Origin: JAKAAZ01 sp963817855
GTDB taxonomy: Bacteria; Acidobacteriota; Terriglobia; Terriglobales; Acidobacteriaceae
Length of the DNA: 64,000 nucleotides
NCBI GenBank assembly: GCA_963817855.1
Contig: CAWFQA010000002.1
Location: 620,001-684,000, forward strand
Direction: 5' to 3'
Part shown: positions 26,028 through 34,991 of the stretch, one piece after another
How positions within the stretch are numbered: the stretch's first letter is position 1
Layout of the letters: every line of letters starts with the position of its first letter
The notes under the pieces: model-generated
Databases searched by the model: none
What the model saw: the letters and a program-made list of their open reading frames with translations, nothing else
Told to the model about the DNA's origin: nothing
Made by a program: the position numbers and the translations under genes

Positions 26028-27002
26028 CTATCGTTGAACAATCACTTGGAAGTGAGCACCGGCGCTGGCCATCTTGACAACCGGCGCTCCAAATTTCACA
26101 ACAACGTATTGTGAAGCCAATGAGCCCGGTAGCCCGAGTTGAAACACTCGCGGATTCGGATCGCTCAACCAGTGGTATTCGATCAGGTCTTCGGTCACGA
26201 TATAGGCCGGCAGCAGTGCACTGCCCGAACCCGGCGTTCCCGTGTAACTGAGTGACCAATCCGGAATCAAAGGCAATTCGCCCGCCTGCGTAATCAAAGT
26301 TTTCACCCTGAATCCACCATTGATCTCCTTCGTGTCCAGCACCACGTTGAACTCAGTCTTCATCTCTCGATCGACCAAATCCAGCAGCACCGGGTTGGCA
26401 TAAATCGCCGTGGGCCGAACTGCATAGCTGCTGTTGGCCACCATCTGCGCGATCGTCGATTTCAGATTGTCCACAATCAATTCCGTCGTGGTAATCGTCG
26501 TGGTGTTGCCACTGGCAGCAATCTGGCCCGCTGCACCGAAATACTGCACCGTCGTCGGACTGCTCAGCGAAGTATCGTTGCCATTCCACAATGCGAGATC
26601 ATGAATGTGCATCACGCCTTCGATGGTGTCGGCAAGATCTTTCGCCTGCAGGTAAGCGAATTGGCTCTGTTGGTTTCCCAACTCAACATCGAACAGGTTG
26701 TAGTTGATCTGTGCTACCAGAGCCTTCAGCGGAACAGCGCGTTCCACACGAGCCGGAGTGACAACGGGAGCTGAGATATTTCTTGGATCTACGAAACCAT
26801 TGGCAGCGGTAGGCTCTGCAATCGCAGTTTGCTCGAAGTAACGCGAGGGGTGTCCTGTCGCCGGCACCTGTTTGATGCGTTGACCAAAGAGTCCCCGGCG
26901 ACGGACGATGTCCGTGATTTCCGTCTGATAGATGGGGACTTCGATCGCACCTGGCCCGATGTAATCTGCGGCGGCGTGGATGTCATGAAAATTGGCGTTC
27001 AT
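26028..27002 (-). CDS. Phage major capsid protein (HK97-fold, putative)
   Basis: 324 residues. The N-terminal PIYQTEITDIVRRRGLFGQR and the middle AQINYNLFDVELGNQQSQFAY followed by IEGVMHIHDLALWNGND read like the E-loop and P-domain spine of HK97-type capsid subunits. The AIYANPVLLDLVDREMKTEF block is also typical. The C-terminus forms beta strands (FQLGLPGSLASQYVVVKFGA). It follows the protease and coiled-coil genes and has its own terminator, as expected for the most abundant product. Confidence 0.8.
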   Translation of the reverse strand: MNANFHDIHAAADYIGPGAIEVPIYQTEITDIVRRRGLFGQRIKQVPATGHPSRYFEQTAIAEPTAANGFVDPRNISAPVVTPARVERAVPLKALVAQINYNLFDVELGNQQSQFAYLQAKDLADTIEGVMHIHDLALWNGNDTSLSSPTTVQYFGAAGQIAASGNTTTITTTELIVDNLKSTIAQMVANSSYAVRPTAIYANPVLLDLVDREMKTEFNVVLDTKEINGGFRVKTLITQAGELPLIPDWSLSYTGTPGSGSALLPAYIVTEDLIEYHWLSDPNPRVFQLGLPGSLASQYVVVKFGAPVVKMASAGAHFQVIVQR

Positions 27003-27123
27003 TCTGTCCTTTCACTGGCCCTTCGGCCGTGGTTGCGTTTCATAATGTCTGAAATCTGGCAAATGTCGCGGGCAACTTGCGAACTGAGGAAGATATATTT
27101 GTCATCGTTCCGCCTACGTTGGC

Positions 27124-27567
27124 TTAGTTCAGCACTCCAGCTCGCAGCAATTGCGACTTCACGGCAATCCGTTGCTCGATATTCAGCCCTGCCAGCGCTG
27201 CATCCAGCGAGCCCGCTTCGATCGACTCAAGCGAAGAAATTCCCTGCTTGGCCAGCAGAGAAATGGTCGCCGCGGTCACAGTTTTGCGTCCAGTTGGAAC
27301 GGAAGCCGTACCCTGGGCCCGCAATTCCGCGATCTGCATCACCGCTTCGTGCAGCTTTCGCTCCAATTCGCAGATACGCTCGCTACCAGCCTGCAACGTG
27401 TTAGGCGCCTGCTCAACGGTTGCGACAATCTTCTGTACCTGTCCCGACATGCTGAGGTGCTGTTCCTCCAGACGGCTTAATGTCTGTTCCAACAGGCTCG
27501 CCGCACCCGCAAGTCGATCCAGCATCAATGCCAATGTTTCAACAGAAACTTCTGCTCCCTGCTCCAT
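27124..27567 (-). CDS. Coiled-coil protein upstream of capsid (scaffold-like)
   Basis: 147 residues from the ATG at 27567, chosen for a GGAGC site; longer in-frame starts would overlap the protease gene. Residues 10-85 are strongly helical with heptad-like spacing (LMLDRLAGAASLLEQTLSRL, ERICELERKLHEAVMQIAEL). The C-terminal segment (ISLLAKQGISSLESIEAGSL) looks like a small helical domain. Position between protease and capsid fits a scaffolding protein or a capsid-associated structural protein. Confidence 0.6.
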   Translation of the reverse strand: MEQGAEVSVETLALMLDRLAGAASLLEQTLSRLEEQHLSMSGQVQKIVATVEQAPNTLQAGSERICELERKLHEAVMQIAELRAQGTASVPTGRKTVTAATISLLAKQGISSLESIEAGSLDAALAGLNIEQRIAVKSQLLRAGVLN

Positions 27568-27664
27568 ACTGATTGCTCCTTTTTCTGTAGGTGCCGAACT
27601 TGCACCGGAAGGCAGCTGCCTGCAGTGACTCGCGTTCGGAATGTTGGTTTTATTGCCTCTCGGC

Positions 27665-28216
27665 TCACGCCGCGCCGGAATACGCAGCCAGGGATACTCC
27701 ATGGCGACGCGCTCCATTCGGCTTCAAACGAAACGAGGTCTGCCGATACGCCGCTTTATCCCGCAATAGAATCGCGGCCCCGGTAAAGGTCACGCGGTTC
27801 AGCTTCCAGATGGAAGCGCGCATATCTTCGACGTGCGCATCGGCGAGTTCGTAGGACATTCCCATACTTCCCGGGGCAAGGTCGTGCAGTTTTGCTTCGA
27901 CCTCCGGAAAGTCGCGGGCATACAGATATCCCCCGACCATCAACCTCTGACCGACGATATCGGCGGAGGTTAAAATTCCGCATTTGCTGCGCGCGTCGTG
28001 GCCGTCCCAGTCCGGCCGAAAATCTACTGCCATCCCCAGCAGCGACGGCAATGCTGCTTCCGCGGCGGTGCGGCTAAGGGTCACGCGGTGTCCACGTGAC
28101 CCACTCGGCGCGCGATCACTGGGAACGTCCACCAACGTCAACACTCCTTCAAACGGCATCCGGTTTGGATGCCCTTGGATGGCCGGGAACTCGACCGCCA
28201 TTGCGTCCAGTCTCAT
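27665..28216 (-). CDS. Phage prohead protease-like protein
   Basis: 183 residues from the ATG at 28216 (GGAG upstream). The arrangement fits the HK97-type prohead serine proteases: a His in DGHDARSKCGIL (His73), then a beta segment (RLMVGGYLYARDFPEVEAKL), then a Ser-rich turn LAPGSMGMSYEL (Ser117 or Ser121 as nucleophile). Such enzymes trim the capsid protein and scaffold during head maturation. Position between portal and capsid supports this. Family assignment is by motif and order. Confidence 0.6.
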   Translation of the reverse strand: MRLDAMAVEFPAIQGHPNRMPFEGVLTLVDVPSDRAPSGSRGHRVTLSRTAAEAALPSLLGMAVDFRPDWDGHDARSKCGILTSADIVGQRLMVGGYLYARDFPEVEAKLHDLAPGSMGMSYELADAHVEDMRASIWKLNRVTFTGAAILLRDKAAYRQTSFRLKPNGARRHGVSLAAYSGAA

Positions 28217-28298
28217 GTGCTCTCCAGTATTTCTGATTGGTACTGTGGATGTTATGCGGGCTGTGGTTGCAGCCCGCGACCTCGTTCCCGTGTCGCGC

Positions 28299-29603
28299 CT
28301 ATGGCTCGCTTCCCGCACTTTGCGAATCCGATGCGGCTTTCTCCAGTTGCAGCGTGGGCGCCAGCGGCCGTAATCCGCGCTGCGCCCTCACTTCGTCCAC
28401 GGTTAATATCCCCGCTTTCAGCAAGGCTGTTTGAATCTGCACCGTTTCCATCTCATCTCCAACATCGAGATCATTGAAAACGAACTCAAACTCACGCCAT
28501 CCCAGACGCTTGCAGAACAGGTCGCGCGTAATATGCTCAGCCAGCATGCGTGCCATGGGAGCGATGGTTGTACGGAAGGATTCGTCCAGCATTTCCTGGG
28601 CAGTATTCCGATTCACATCGTTTTCCAGGCCCAGTAACATCGGAGGAAGTCCGAACGCATTGGCGATCATGCGGATGAGAAACTCCTGCCATTGCAGCCG
28701 AAGTTCCGCATCCGTGCCGCCCGTAAATTTCAAGACCTCAGGCTTCTGCTCGCACGTCAGCAGTGGCACCCGCCCAGTTCCTTCGATCTCATCCTGCCAC
28801 CATCGCAGCAGCCGGTTGTGATGATCCGGGGTCGTCTCATTCAGCCACAGCGCATATTGCACAACGCTATTGCTCGCCAGCCTTCCCGCATATCGATGTG
28901 CCGCCAGAAAACTGTTCACCGCTTCGAAGGCAACTTCCAGCGACCCCAATCCGAATGGTGTATGCGAACGCGGATTCAGACGGATATACATCAGTTCGTT
29001 GTCGTACAGTGGGATCTTCGACCCAGGCCCGACACCGTTCGTGTTCTGCGCATATCGCGGGGAACTCTGATCTCCATCCCAATTGGCGTTCAACTGGATC
29101 GTCGCTCCATCGACCGGCCACAGAGCGAAAGGCCGCTCCGGATCATCCGTCCGCTCCATTTCAATAGCGCCAAAGCCACCTACCAGCGCATCTTCCAGAG
29201 CCTGCTCCACCACCGAGCGGAAGGAATCCGAATCGTTCGGCTCTTCCAGCGTTCTTCGCAGGATTTCCATTTTCACGTGCGCATCGGGCACACCGGCGAG
29301 CGTATACCCTCGTCGCAGCTGGATCCGCCAATCCATGCCGGCAATGCGATCCTTGATCACGTTGATCGCCCGCCGTGGAACGGGGCTCTCTGCGAAACGC
29401 CGTAGGTTTGCCGGCGTGCCCTTCGGCAATAGCGCATTCGTCGGTCGCACCGGCCCCAGGATAGAGGGGAGGGGCACGGTTTTGCGCTGCGCTCCATCGA
29501 CACTTGCAGCTGCTATAGCAGTTTCAGATTCGGCATCCGGTTGGCTTTTGCCGCGCAACGCCTGATCGGTCCAAATCCCTTCGAGCATTGTTTTCCAGCT
29601 CAC
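28299..29603 (-). CDS. Phage portal protein (HK97/DUF935-like)
   Basis: 434 residues. Typical portal features: an N-terminal KDRIAGMDWRIQLRRG, helix LRRTLEEPND, the wing segment ELMYIRLNPRSHTPFGLGSL followed by EVAFEAVNSFL, and the stem/crown region FLIRMIANAFGLPPMLLGLE with the ensuing DVNRNTAQEML. The dodecameric portal is the DNA-entry pore of the head. The start is a GTG at 29603. Upstream lies the terminator of the inserted DUF3037 gene, so the portal may have its own promoter. Confidence 0.85.
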   Translation of the reverse strand: MSWKTMLEGIWTDQALRGKSQPDAESETAIAAASVDGAQRKTVPLPSILGPVRPTNALLPKGTPANLRRFAESPVPRRAINVIKDRIAGMDWRIQLRRGYTLAGVPDAHVKMEILRRTLEEPNDSDSFRSVVEQALEDALVGGFGAIEMERTDDPERPFALWPVDGATIQLNANWDGDQSSPRYAQNTNGVGPGSKIPLYDNELMYIRLNPRSHTPFGLGSLEVAFEAVNSFLAAHRYAGRLASNSVVQYALWLNETTPDHHNRLLRWWQDEIEGTGRVPLLTCEQKPEVLKFTGGTDAELRLQWQEFLIRMIANAFGLPPMLLGLENDVNRNTAQEMLDESFRTTIAPMARMLAEHITRDLFCKRLGWREFEFVFNDLDVGDEMETVQIQTALLKAGILTVDEVRAQRGLRPLAPTLQLEKAASDSQSAGSEP

Positions 29604-29680
29604 TGTCTCCGCCTCTCTCTCTTCTGTCGATCACCTGGCGATGGAAATTTGCAAGGCGAATCCCGCTTCGCCACAAATAG

Positions 29681-29706
29681 AAAAGCGTGGCCAAGGCCAC
29701 GCTTTT
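29681..29706. terminator. Strong hairpin terminator after the DUF3037 gene
   Basis: A perfect inverted repeat, AAAAGCGTGGCC / GGCCACGCTTTT with an AA loop, 29 bases beyond the DUF3037 stop. The A/T ends act as a T-run in either direction, so it can stop transcription both ways. It separates the kinase/DUF3037 cassette from the portal gene. Confidence 0.8.
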
Positions 29707-29735
29707 CAAGTGCAACAAAATTTTTCTCCGTGCGT

Positions 29736-30596
29736 CTACATCCGCAATTCTTCCCGGGCTCGCTCCGCGATGCGAGGCAGATCCGCCACAGTCATTACTC
29801 GAATCTGGTTTCGCTCCATCGTCTCCACGCCAAATCGGTATTGTTCCACCCGATCCTCTTCCGCGCCACTCGCAAGAATCTCTTCCGAGTTCTTGCCTAG
29901 CAGGCCGCGCAAGGGCTCAACGATGGCCGTCAGTTCGAGCGTCGCATTCTCTACCCGCCTGACTCCCTGCGCAATTTGTGGTGCGCTAAACGCAAGCACC
30001 TTCGCCGCCTCCAGGTCGCCTTCCAGGGAAACCGCGTGAAACATACGTATCACTCCGTTCGGCCGATAGCCGCAGTCGATCCGCAGTGGATCCCCAGGTC
30101 GGGTATACATCGCCGCCTGAATGCGCTTGCGCATCACGTTCCACACGCCCACCGCCTCAAATTGCCTGCGGATCGATGTCGAAATGGCTTGCCGTCCGCG
30201 GGCTCGCCGTGTGTCGCGTTGTCTCCTGTTTTCGATATACATCCGGCTCAGCTGTTCCATCTCCGCCGGAATCGAATCCGCCAGGCACGCCTTCGGTTCG
30301 GTGATCTGCAACATATTCGAAAAGCTGTCTTCGAGGGCCTTCATCATCAATGCAGTCTCAGCGGCTCCGTTTGATAGGCGCTCTCGCACTTCATACTCCA
30401 GAGCTTCCAGCATTCCCGTGTCGGCTTCCGGATCCACGCATCTGACCCGCGCCCAATCTCGTGTAAAGCGCACGCGCGCCGTCTCCGGCCGGCCTGCCTC
30501 ACGTAGCACGACCCCAATATTGACGAACTCATTCTTTACTGCATCCGGAACGTACCGGACCAGAAAGAATTCGCACTGGATGCGCTCACTGTTCAC
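29736..30596 (-). CDS. DUF3037 protein, partner of the HipA-like kinase
   Basis: 286 residues. The opening CEFFLVRYVPDAVKNEFVNIGVVL is the signature of the DUF3037 family. The remainder is helix-rich with an acidic middle. DUF3037 genes commonly neighbour HipA-like kinase genes (from general knowledge), as here, where the kinase lies 54 bases upstream on the same strand. The start is a GTG at 30596 with AAGGA about 14 bases upstream. No biochemical function is known; a role as antitoxin, substrate or effector is conjecture. It is not a phage structural protein. Confidence 0.8.
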   Translation of the reverse strand: MNSERIQCEFFLVRYVPDAVKNEFVNIGVVLREAGRPETARVRFTRDWARVRCVDPEADTGMLEALEYEVRERLSNGAAETALMMKALEDSFSNMLQITEPKACLADSIPAEMEQLSRMYIENRRQRDTRRARGRQAISTSIRRQFEAVGVWNVMRKRIQAAMYTRPGDPLRIDCGYRPNGVIRMFHAVSLEGDLEAAKVLAFSAPQIAQGVRRVENATLELTAIVEPLRGLLGKNSEEILASGAEEDRVEQYRFGVETMERNQIRVMTVADLPRIAERAREELRM

Positions 30597-30650
30597 GTAT
30601 GCTTCGCATTCCTTCTGTTAACTGGATCCGCAGGCAACCTACCCATTCCT

Positions 30651-31514
30651 TCAACTTCCCCCATTTTCTAACTTTTTCTGCTCCCTGAACTGCCCTTCTC
30701 CATCTTCGCTCTCCATCCCAATCCATTTCGGAAATGGCATCCTCGAACTCTCCCGAAACTGCACAATCAAATCGCGCACCCGTACACGGCGAGCGAGCAA
30801 TGCTACGGTCAGTCGTTCCATCTCCCTCAAATCTCCGCCATACCAGTTTGGAGGAACAGTTTCCGCAATCTGCCATATGGTATCCGGCTCGAGTCCTTCC
30901 ACTCGACTCAGCCAGGGTTCAAAGCTGGCCCAGCCAATCACATCAGCGTACACCCGATTCCGGCCATAAACACCCCGCAGTGGCGCGTCGGGAAAGCTCC
31001 ATTCCCCGGCATTGAAACAATATCCCTGATCCACAAAATTCGCCGCGTATCGCTTCTCTCTCCACTTTCGGTGGAACACGGCCTGCCTGCCATTGCTGTT
31101 GCACGTCCATTTATCCAGCACTAGCATCCCGGCAAATTCTTTCAGGTTCCGCACCTCGGCCAACTGCTCTTCCGGCAGATAATCAACCGCCTGGCCGGGC
31201 ATCAGACCTCCGACATATCGAGATCCAAACTGCAATCCGGGCACGCAGCGTTCTTGCTGGTGACCGGTATCCATATAAAGTTCAGGCGTGTTTTCAACTA
31301 GCCACTCGCTCACCTCCACAACTTCCGTCGCAGGAACAGAAAGTCCCACGGCTTCCGCAAGCCGAGTTGCAAACAGCTCGTTGGCCAGTACCCTTAGATG
31401 TTGCGGATTGTTCTGAAACTTCACAACATATAGGTGGCCGTCCGAGCCCAGCATCAGATGACTCTGTGCACCGCCGCGCATCCGCCGGATCTGCTGTACC
31501 GCAATCACTGCCAC
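30651..31514 (-). CDS. HipA-like kinase-fold protein
   Basis: 287 residues from a GTG at 31514 with GGAG 11 bases upstream. It has a kinase layout: Gly-rich RRMRGGAQSH (10-19), Lys32 in LYVVKF, the PQHLRVLANELFATRLAE helix, catalytic-loop-like Asp134 and Asn139 in LVLDKWTCNSNGRQ, and metal-binding Asp162 in FVDQGYCF. Relatives usually read NTDRR in the loop, so the Asp here is changed. HipA kinases phosphorylate a translation factor and act as persistence toxins; substrate here unknown. It sits between terminase and portal with DUF3037, foreign to the packaging genes. A longer frame to 31667 overlaps the terminase stop and lacks a good site. Confidence 0.8.
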   Translation of the reverse strand: MAVIAVQQIRRMRGGAQSHLMLGSDGHLYVVKFQNNPQHLRVLANELFATRLAEAVGLSVPATEVVEVSEWLVENTPELYMDTGHQQERCVPGLQFGSRYVGGLMPGQAVDYLPEEQLAEVRNLKEFAGMLVLDKWTCNSNGRQAVFHRKWREKRYAANFVDQGYCFNAGEWSFPDAPLRGVYGRNRVYADVIGWASFEPWLSRVEGLEPDTIWQIAETVPPNWYGGDLREMERLTVALLARRVRVRDLIVQFRESSRMPFPKWIGMESEDGEGQFREQKKLENGGS

Positions 31515-31689
31515 CCGAAGCTTTGCTCCTTCATTGTCCTTCCACTGTTCCCAACGAGAAGGCGCCCGCTTCCGAATTGTAACCCGGAGAGAACGTGGAA
31601 CCACCCAGGGTGGCATCCATCGCCGCCCCGTAGACAGGAGGGCTCCGCTCTCAGCCAGCGATCCCACAGCTCACGCCCCACCGATTTGG

Positions 31690-33234
31690 CTATCGAATCA
31701 TACGCGAAGGTTCGGCTATGTCCGCACGCACCTGCAACGCAATCGCCATGGCCATCACGCAATCATCATGCACGCCTGCAGCCGCCCCTGTGCGACCATC
31801 GTTCTGCCTCACAAACGTTCGACATTCTGCTAACAGTCTGGAACTTGAAAATATCTGCGGCCCGGTCGAAAGTGCGTCGCCCAGCAGCGCGATCATCGCT
31901 GGCCGTGTGATCGCCGTGGTCAGCCATCCGGCTTGTCCACGCACCTCATAGATCGACGCATAGCGTTCAATTGTGCTCAGGTATGCCAGGACAGCCATGC
32001 CGTGATTGTTGCGCTCCACCACAAGTGATGCCTGGTTGTACTCTCTTGCCAGGTCCGCGCAGTATTTCGCCAATTCCCTGGGTGCGAGATGCCCTCGCAG
32101 TTCCGCACACTGCAATCCGGTATTTTGCTCCACCACCTGAACCGCGGCATAATCTCCGTCCGTACCACCTCCGGCCGGATCGACTCCGACGAGATACTTC
32201 CGTCCCGGCTGCGAGGGATACCAGATCCATAGTTGACCATTGCATCGTTGTTCGAGCGGTGCGTGCACCTCTCGCGCGCGCCGCGCGATGCACTCCAGGT
32301 CGAACACGCAGTCGCCGCTCGCTAAAAAACACTCGTCTGCACTCTCGGCATATTCCTGCGCCGCAATCCTGCGAAACTTTGTCTGAAGTTGCCTTCGGAA
32401 ACCGATCTGTTCGGGTCGCAATCGGTTCACTTTCGCGAGCGAACGTTCTTCTACCGTCCAGTCACCTTCTTCAACTGGATGCCCTGTGTACACACTCTCC
32501 ATCCACCACGGAAAAAAGTGACGGACCATTCCCGTCTCTTCCGCACGTTGCCATTGATCGTAAAAATAGCCATATGCTCCGTTCGGGGTCGATTCCAGAA
32601 CGAGTTCCCCGCTCGGCACCAAAGCTGCACTCAAGCTGGCCATTGTTTCCGCGGCGTCTCCACTCCACCGAGCAATCTCCGAGCAATGGAGATTTTGTAT
32701 CGTCATGCCACGACCCGCATTCCCGTCCGCAGCGCTTTCTACGCGATATTCGCTATCCAATTCCGGAAACAAAATCTGTCGCGTATTCGCCCTCGACGTC
32801 CGCAACACCCCTCGGCGCAATCCCTCCGGCAACAGTTCATAAAATCGGTGAACAATCCGGAAAATCTGTTCCGCTGCCTCCCGATTGTGTGCGACTTCCA
32901 CCGTCAGCGTCCCCGGTTGCGTAATGGTCTTCAGAAAAAAACGACCGGCGACCCATGTAGTAATGCCCATTTGTCGCGCCTTCAGAACTATATTTTGCCG
33001 GCCTCGCCGCTCTTCATAGGCTCGTTGCGCAGTATTCGCTTCCAACGGGACAATCTCTCCGCGTCGATCTCGAACCCGCAGCAGCGCTTGCGCAAGCCAC
33101 ACAGACAAACCGCAACCGCCCAGTTCAGAACAGCGAAAATCCAACTTCTCCCCAAGCCACAAAAGGCGCTCCAGATCGCTTCGCTCCAAATAGCCGAAAG
33201 CTGCCTGTTCTTGCCACTCCCCTGACTTTTCCAT
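31690..33234 (-). CDS. terL: Phage terminase large subunit
   Basis: 514 residues. The ATPase half has the adenine/Walker A region NIVLKARQMGITTWVAGRFF and a Walker-B-like segment around NLHCSEIARWSGD. The nuclease half carries the first acidic residue in LVGVDPAGGGTDGD, a second in SLVVERNNHG, and the third in GVHDDCVMAMAIAL. This is the motor that cuts and packages DNA. All catalytic carboxylates are visible, so packaging could still work. GGAAAT precedes the ATG. No recognisable small terminase gene is next to it. Confidence 0.93.
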   Translation of the reverse strand: MEKSGEWQEQAAFGYLERSDLERLLWLGEKLDFRCSELGGCGLSVWLAQALLRVRDRRGEIVPLEANTAQRAYEERRGRQNIVLKARQMGITTWVAGRFFLKTITQPGTLTVEVAHNREAAEQIFRIVHRFYELLPEGLRRGVLRTSRANTRQILFPELDSEYRVESAADGNAGRGMTIQNLHCSEIARWSGDAAETMASLSAALVPSGELVLESTPNGAYGYFYDQWQRAEETGMVRHFFPWWMESVYTGHPVEEGDWTVEERSLAKVNRLRPEQIGFRRQLQTKFRRIAAQEYAESADECFLASGDCVFDLECIARRAREVHAPLEQRCNGQLWIWYPSQPGRKYLVGVDPAGGGTDGDYAAVQVVEQNTGLQCAELRGHLAPRELAKYCADLAREYNQASLVVERNNHGMAVLAYLSTIERYASIYEVRGQAGWLTTAITRPAMIALLGDALSTGPQIFSSSRLLAECRTFVRQNDGRTGAAAGVHDDCVMAMAIALQVRADIAEPSRMIR

Positions 33235-33303
33235 TCAATTTCCAGATTGTCGGTTGCAAACAGATCGCAATGCCAATTGAATTCCTGGTCTCTGCAGAAC
33301 CCT

Positions 33304-33924
33304 TCAGGCGACCTGGGCTTCACCGCAATCAGCTTTGCGCGATTGACGAGGATTCGCTAGCGCACAAATCGGAATCACCGTCGGATCGGTCCAAAGATCT
33401 TCCGGAGTTGGGTAATTCGCTCCCGGTCGTCGTAGCGGGTGTGGCGTAGCCAGGCTCATGAAATACTGCAGCCCCGAACAGTAAAACTCATTCTGCGGTC
33501 TGTCGATCGGCAATGCGTGAATCAGCCTGTGCGCTGCAATGGATACTTCCTGCTGCCAGTCATATGCTTCCCCGAGCACGCTCAGCCCAACGTTCAGAGC
33601 CGACATCTTTTCCGCGGCCGACAGCACCGGGCGGCGAGTCATCACTAGATCGCCATTGTAGGCATCCACATAGTCGGACAATCTCCCTACGTGCACGCCC
33701 CGATTGAACGTCGATTCCAATGTCAACCACTGCGTTGCCCCGACCGGAAGCCACGCCATCAGGACGTGCGAAAACGGCGAACGAGTGATTGCCTCGATCT
33801 CCTTGCTGATCTGCTCCCGGCCACAACAGAAAATCAGGTCGCCCCATTCCATCTGTTCATAAAACTCGAGCTTATCTACTTCACGAATGCCCGAATTCTC
33901 CACATCATCAATGTGTATCGCCAT
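33304..33924 (-). CDS. Permuted NlpC/P60-like (YiiX-type) peptidase
   Basis: 206 residues from the ATG at 33924 with an AGAGGA site. The permuted papain-like order is visible: His53 in SPFSHVLMAW follows a GDLIFCC strand, an acidic residue (Glu70) comes next, and the nucleophile Cys149 is in FYCSGLQ near the end. Members cleave peptidoglycan peptides or other amides. Lying just upstream of terminase and after small membrane proteins, it is a good candidate for a lysis or cell-wall-passage enzyme. There is no signal peptide. Confidence 0.7.
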   Translation of the reverse strand: MAIHIDDVENSGIREVDKLEFYEQMEWGDLIFCCGREQISKEIEAITRSPFSHVLMAWLPVGATQWLTLESTFNRGVHVGRLSDYVDAYNGDLVMTRRPVLSAAEKMSALNVGLSVLGEAYDWQQEVSIAAHRLIHALPIDRPQNEFYCSGLQYFMSLATPHPLRRPGANYPTPEDLWTDPTVIPICALANPRQSRKADCGEAQVA

Positions 33925-34167
33925 GCTTCCTCTTAAAATATCGGCTCGCCCATCTCCATGCGTCCACGAATACGTTGAACTCCACGCCATGATCTGGATT
34001 GACCAGCAGCGCCCGATTGTTGGGGCTGCACCCAGGCTTTCTAAGTCACACTGTTGTGTTTCGCACGGATGCCTGTTCGACGTTCGAAATATATTTGTTC
34101 TCTGACATCACAGTGCGGGTGAAAGCTCTGTATTTTCGGATTTATCGAAAATAAAATTCGCCGCGAA

Positions 34168-34296
34168 CTACATGGAACCGTTGAGTGCACCCGCGACAGC
34201 AATGCACGCTGCAAGAATCAGCAATCCGAAAACCACCGTGTCCACGGCTTTCATGCGGTTTTCGAAGAAATCATACAAATGTGACGTTGTTTCCAC
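34168..34296 (-). CDS. Small single-pass membrane protein
   Basis: A 42-residue frame with a GTG start at 34296 and a TAG at 34170-34168. After a charged N-terminus (TSHLYDFFENRMKA) comes one strong membrane helix (VDTVVFGLLILAACIAVAGA) and a short tail. It is between two minus-strand phage genes with 19 bases to the upstream gene. The GAGAGA before the start is a weak ribosome site. Size and position fit a holin or anti-holin, but no family is recognised. Confidence 0.5.
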   Translation of the reverse strand: METTSHLYDFFENRMKAVDTVVFGLLILAACIAVAGALNGSM

Positions 34297-34315
34297 TCTC
34301 TCAAAGGAAGTTCAG

Positions 34316-34753
34316 CTAATTCGCTGGAATCGTCGAGGCCGTATTCAATGTCGTTAGTCCCGCGGTTGGCAGCACGCTGAAACTTGTAGCTCCGGTAACC
34401 AACGCAGTCAACTCAGTTTGCCCGGCTGTTACCCCGATACCTGCTAGAATCTGAATCAAAGCGGTACCCGTAATCGCAACGACTTCTGCGACTTTTTGCG
34501 GATACGAGACGGTTGCTCCCAGAGCTTGGTACTTGGCTTCCGTCGTCAGCATCACGTTCTTGATCAGTGCCGTTGCCGCGTTCTCGGCGGTTGCAAACTG
34601 GGGCGGCAGAAGCTGATTGATGAGCGGCTGCTCGGCCGTCGCAATATTGATCCCCACGTTCAGCACCTTCTCAATGTCTCTGGCTGCTGCTGATAGAAAA
34701 CTCTCGAATCCATTCTGCTTCCCTTGCGTAAGTTTCACTGGATTTGTGGCCAT
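34316..34753 (-). CDS. Phage-cluster protein of unknown function
   Basis: 145 residues from the ATG at 34753, with AGGAGAAG just upstream. The N-terminal half is helical (GFESFLSAAARDIEKVLNVG); the second half is alanine/valine/threonine-rich and mildly hydrophobic (VVAITGTALIQILAGIGVTA). It might associate with membranes. It lies 10 bases after a two-helix membrane protein gene, in what may be a lysis module. No family recognised. Confidence 0.55.
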   Translation of the reverse strand: MATNPVKLTQGKQNGFESFLSAAARDIEKVLNVGINIATAEQPLINQLLPPQFATAENAATALIKNVMLTTEAKYQALGATVSYPQKVAEVVAITGTALIQILAGIGVTAGQTELTALVTGATSFSVLPTAGLTTLNTASTIPAN

Positions 34754-34763
34754 ATCTCTTCTC

Positions 34764-34991
34764 CTAATTCCCCATAGGGGTGATTTCGTTGCCGGATTGT
34801 GAACTTTTCGGCTGGTGCTGAAACATGGCAATACCGCCGCCAATCATTCCCGTCCCAGAACTCATCAGGGCAGCTCGAACATCGGCTGGGCCGCACAAAC
34901 AAGCCATACCGAATGTCGCAATTCCCAGCAGAATCAAAACAACTGCCCATACTTGCGAGCTGATAGCATTCAAATCATTAACCAGACCCAT
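34764..34991 (-). CDS. Small two-helix membrane protein (holin-like)
   Basis: 75 residues from the ATG at 34991 with GGAGAAG eight bases upstream. Two hydrophobic segments: VWAVVLILLGIATFGMACLC and a glycine-rich second helix (ALMSSGTGMIGGGIAMF). A polar tail follows. This is the size and topology of class II holins. A longer frame (to 35087) has no ribosome site. Holin identity is inferred from architecture and from the peptidase gene 0.8 kb downstream. Confidence 0.55.
   Translation of the reverse strand: MGLVNDLNAISSQVWAVVLILLGIATFGMACLCGPADVRAALMSSGTGMIGGGIAMFQHQPKSSQSGNEITPMGN

Noticed and set aside
31971..32924. 317-aa plus-strand frame
   Set aside because: Antisense shadow of terminase.
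32988..33323. 111-aa minus-strand frame with one hydrophobic stretch upstream of terminase
   Set aside because: Mostly inside the terminase gene in another frame. Only its first part lies in the gap and no ribosome site was found.
33925..34130. Very short frames (20 and 32 codons) before the peptidase gene
   Set aside because: No ribosome sites and no recognisable features; cannot be supported.
34131..34153. TATTTTCG/CGAAAATA inverted repeat as a terminator
   Set aside because: AT-rich 8-bp arms and no T-run after it on the minus strand; too weak to call.
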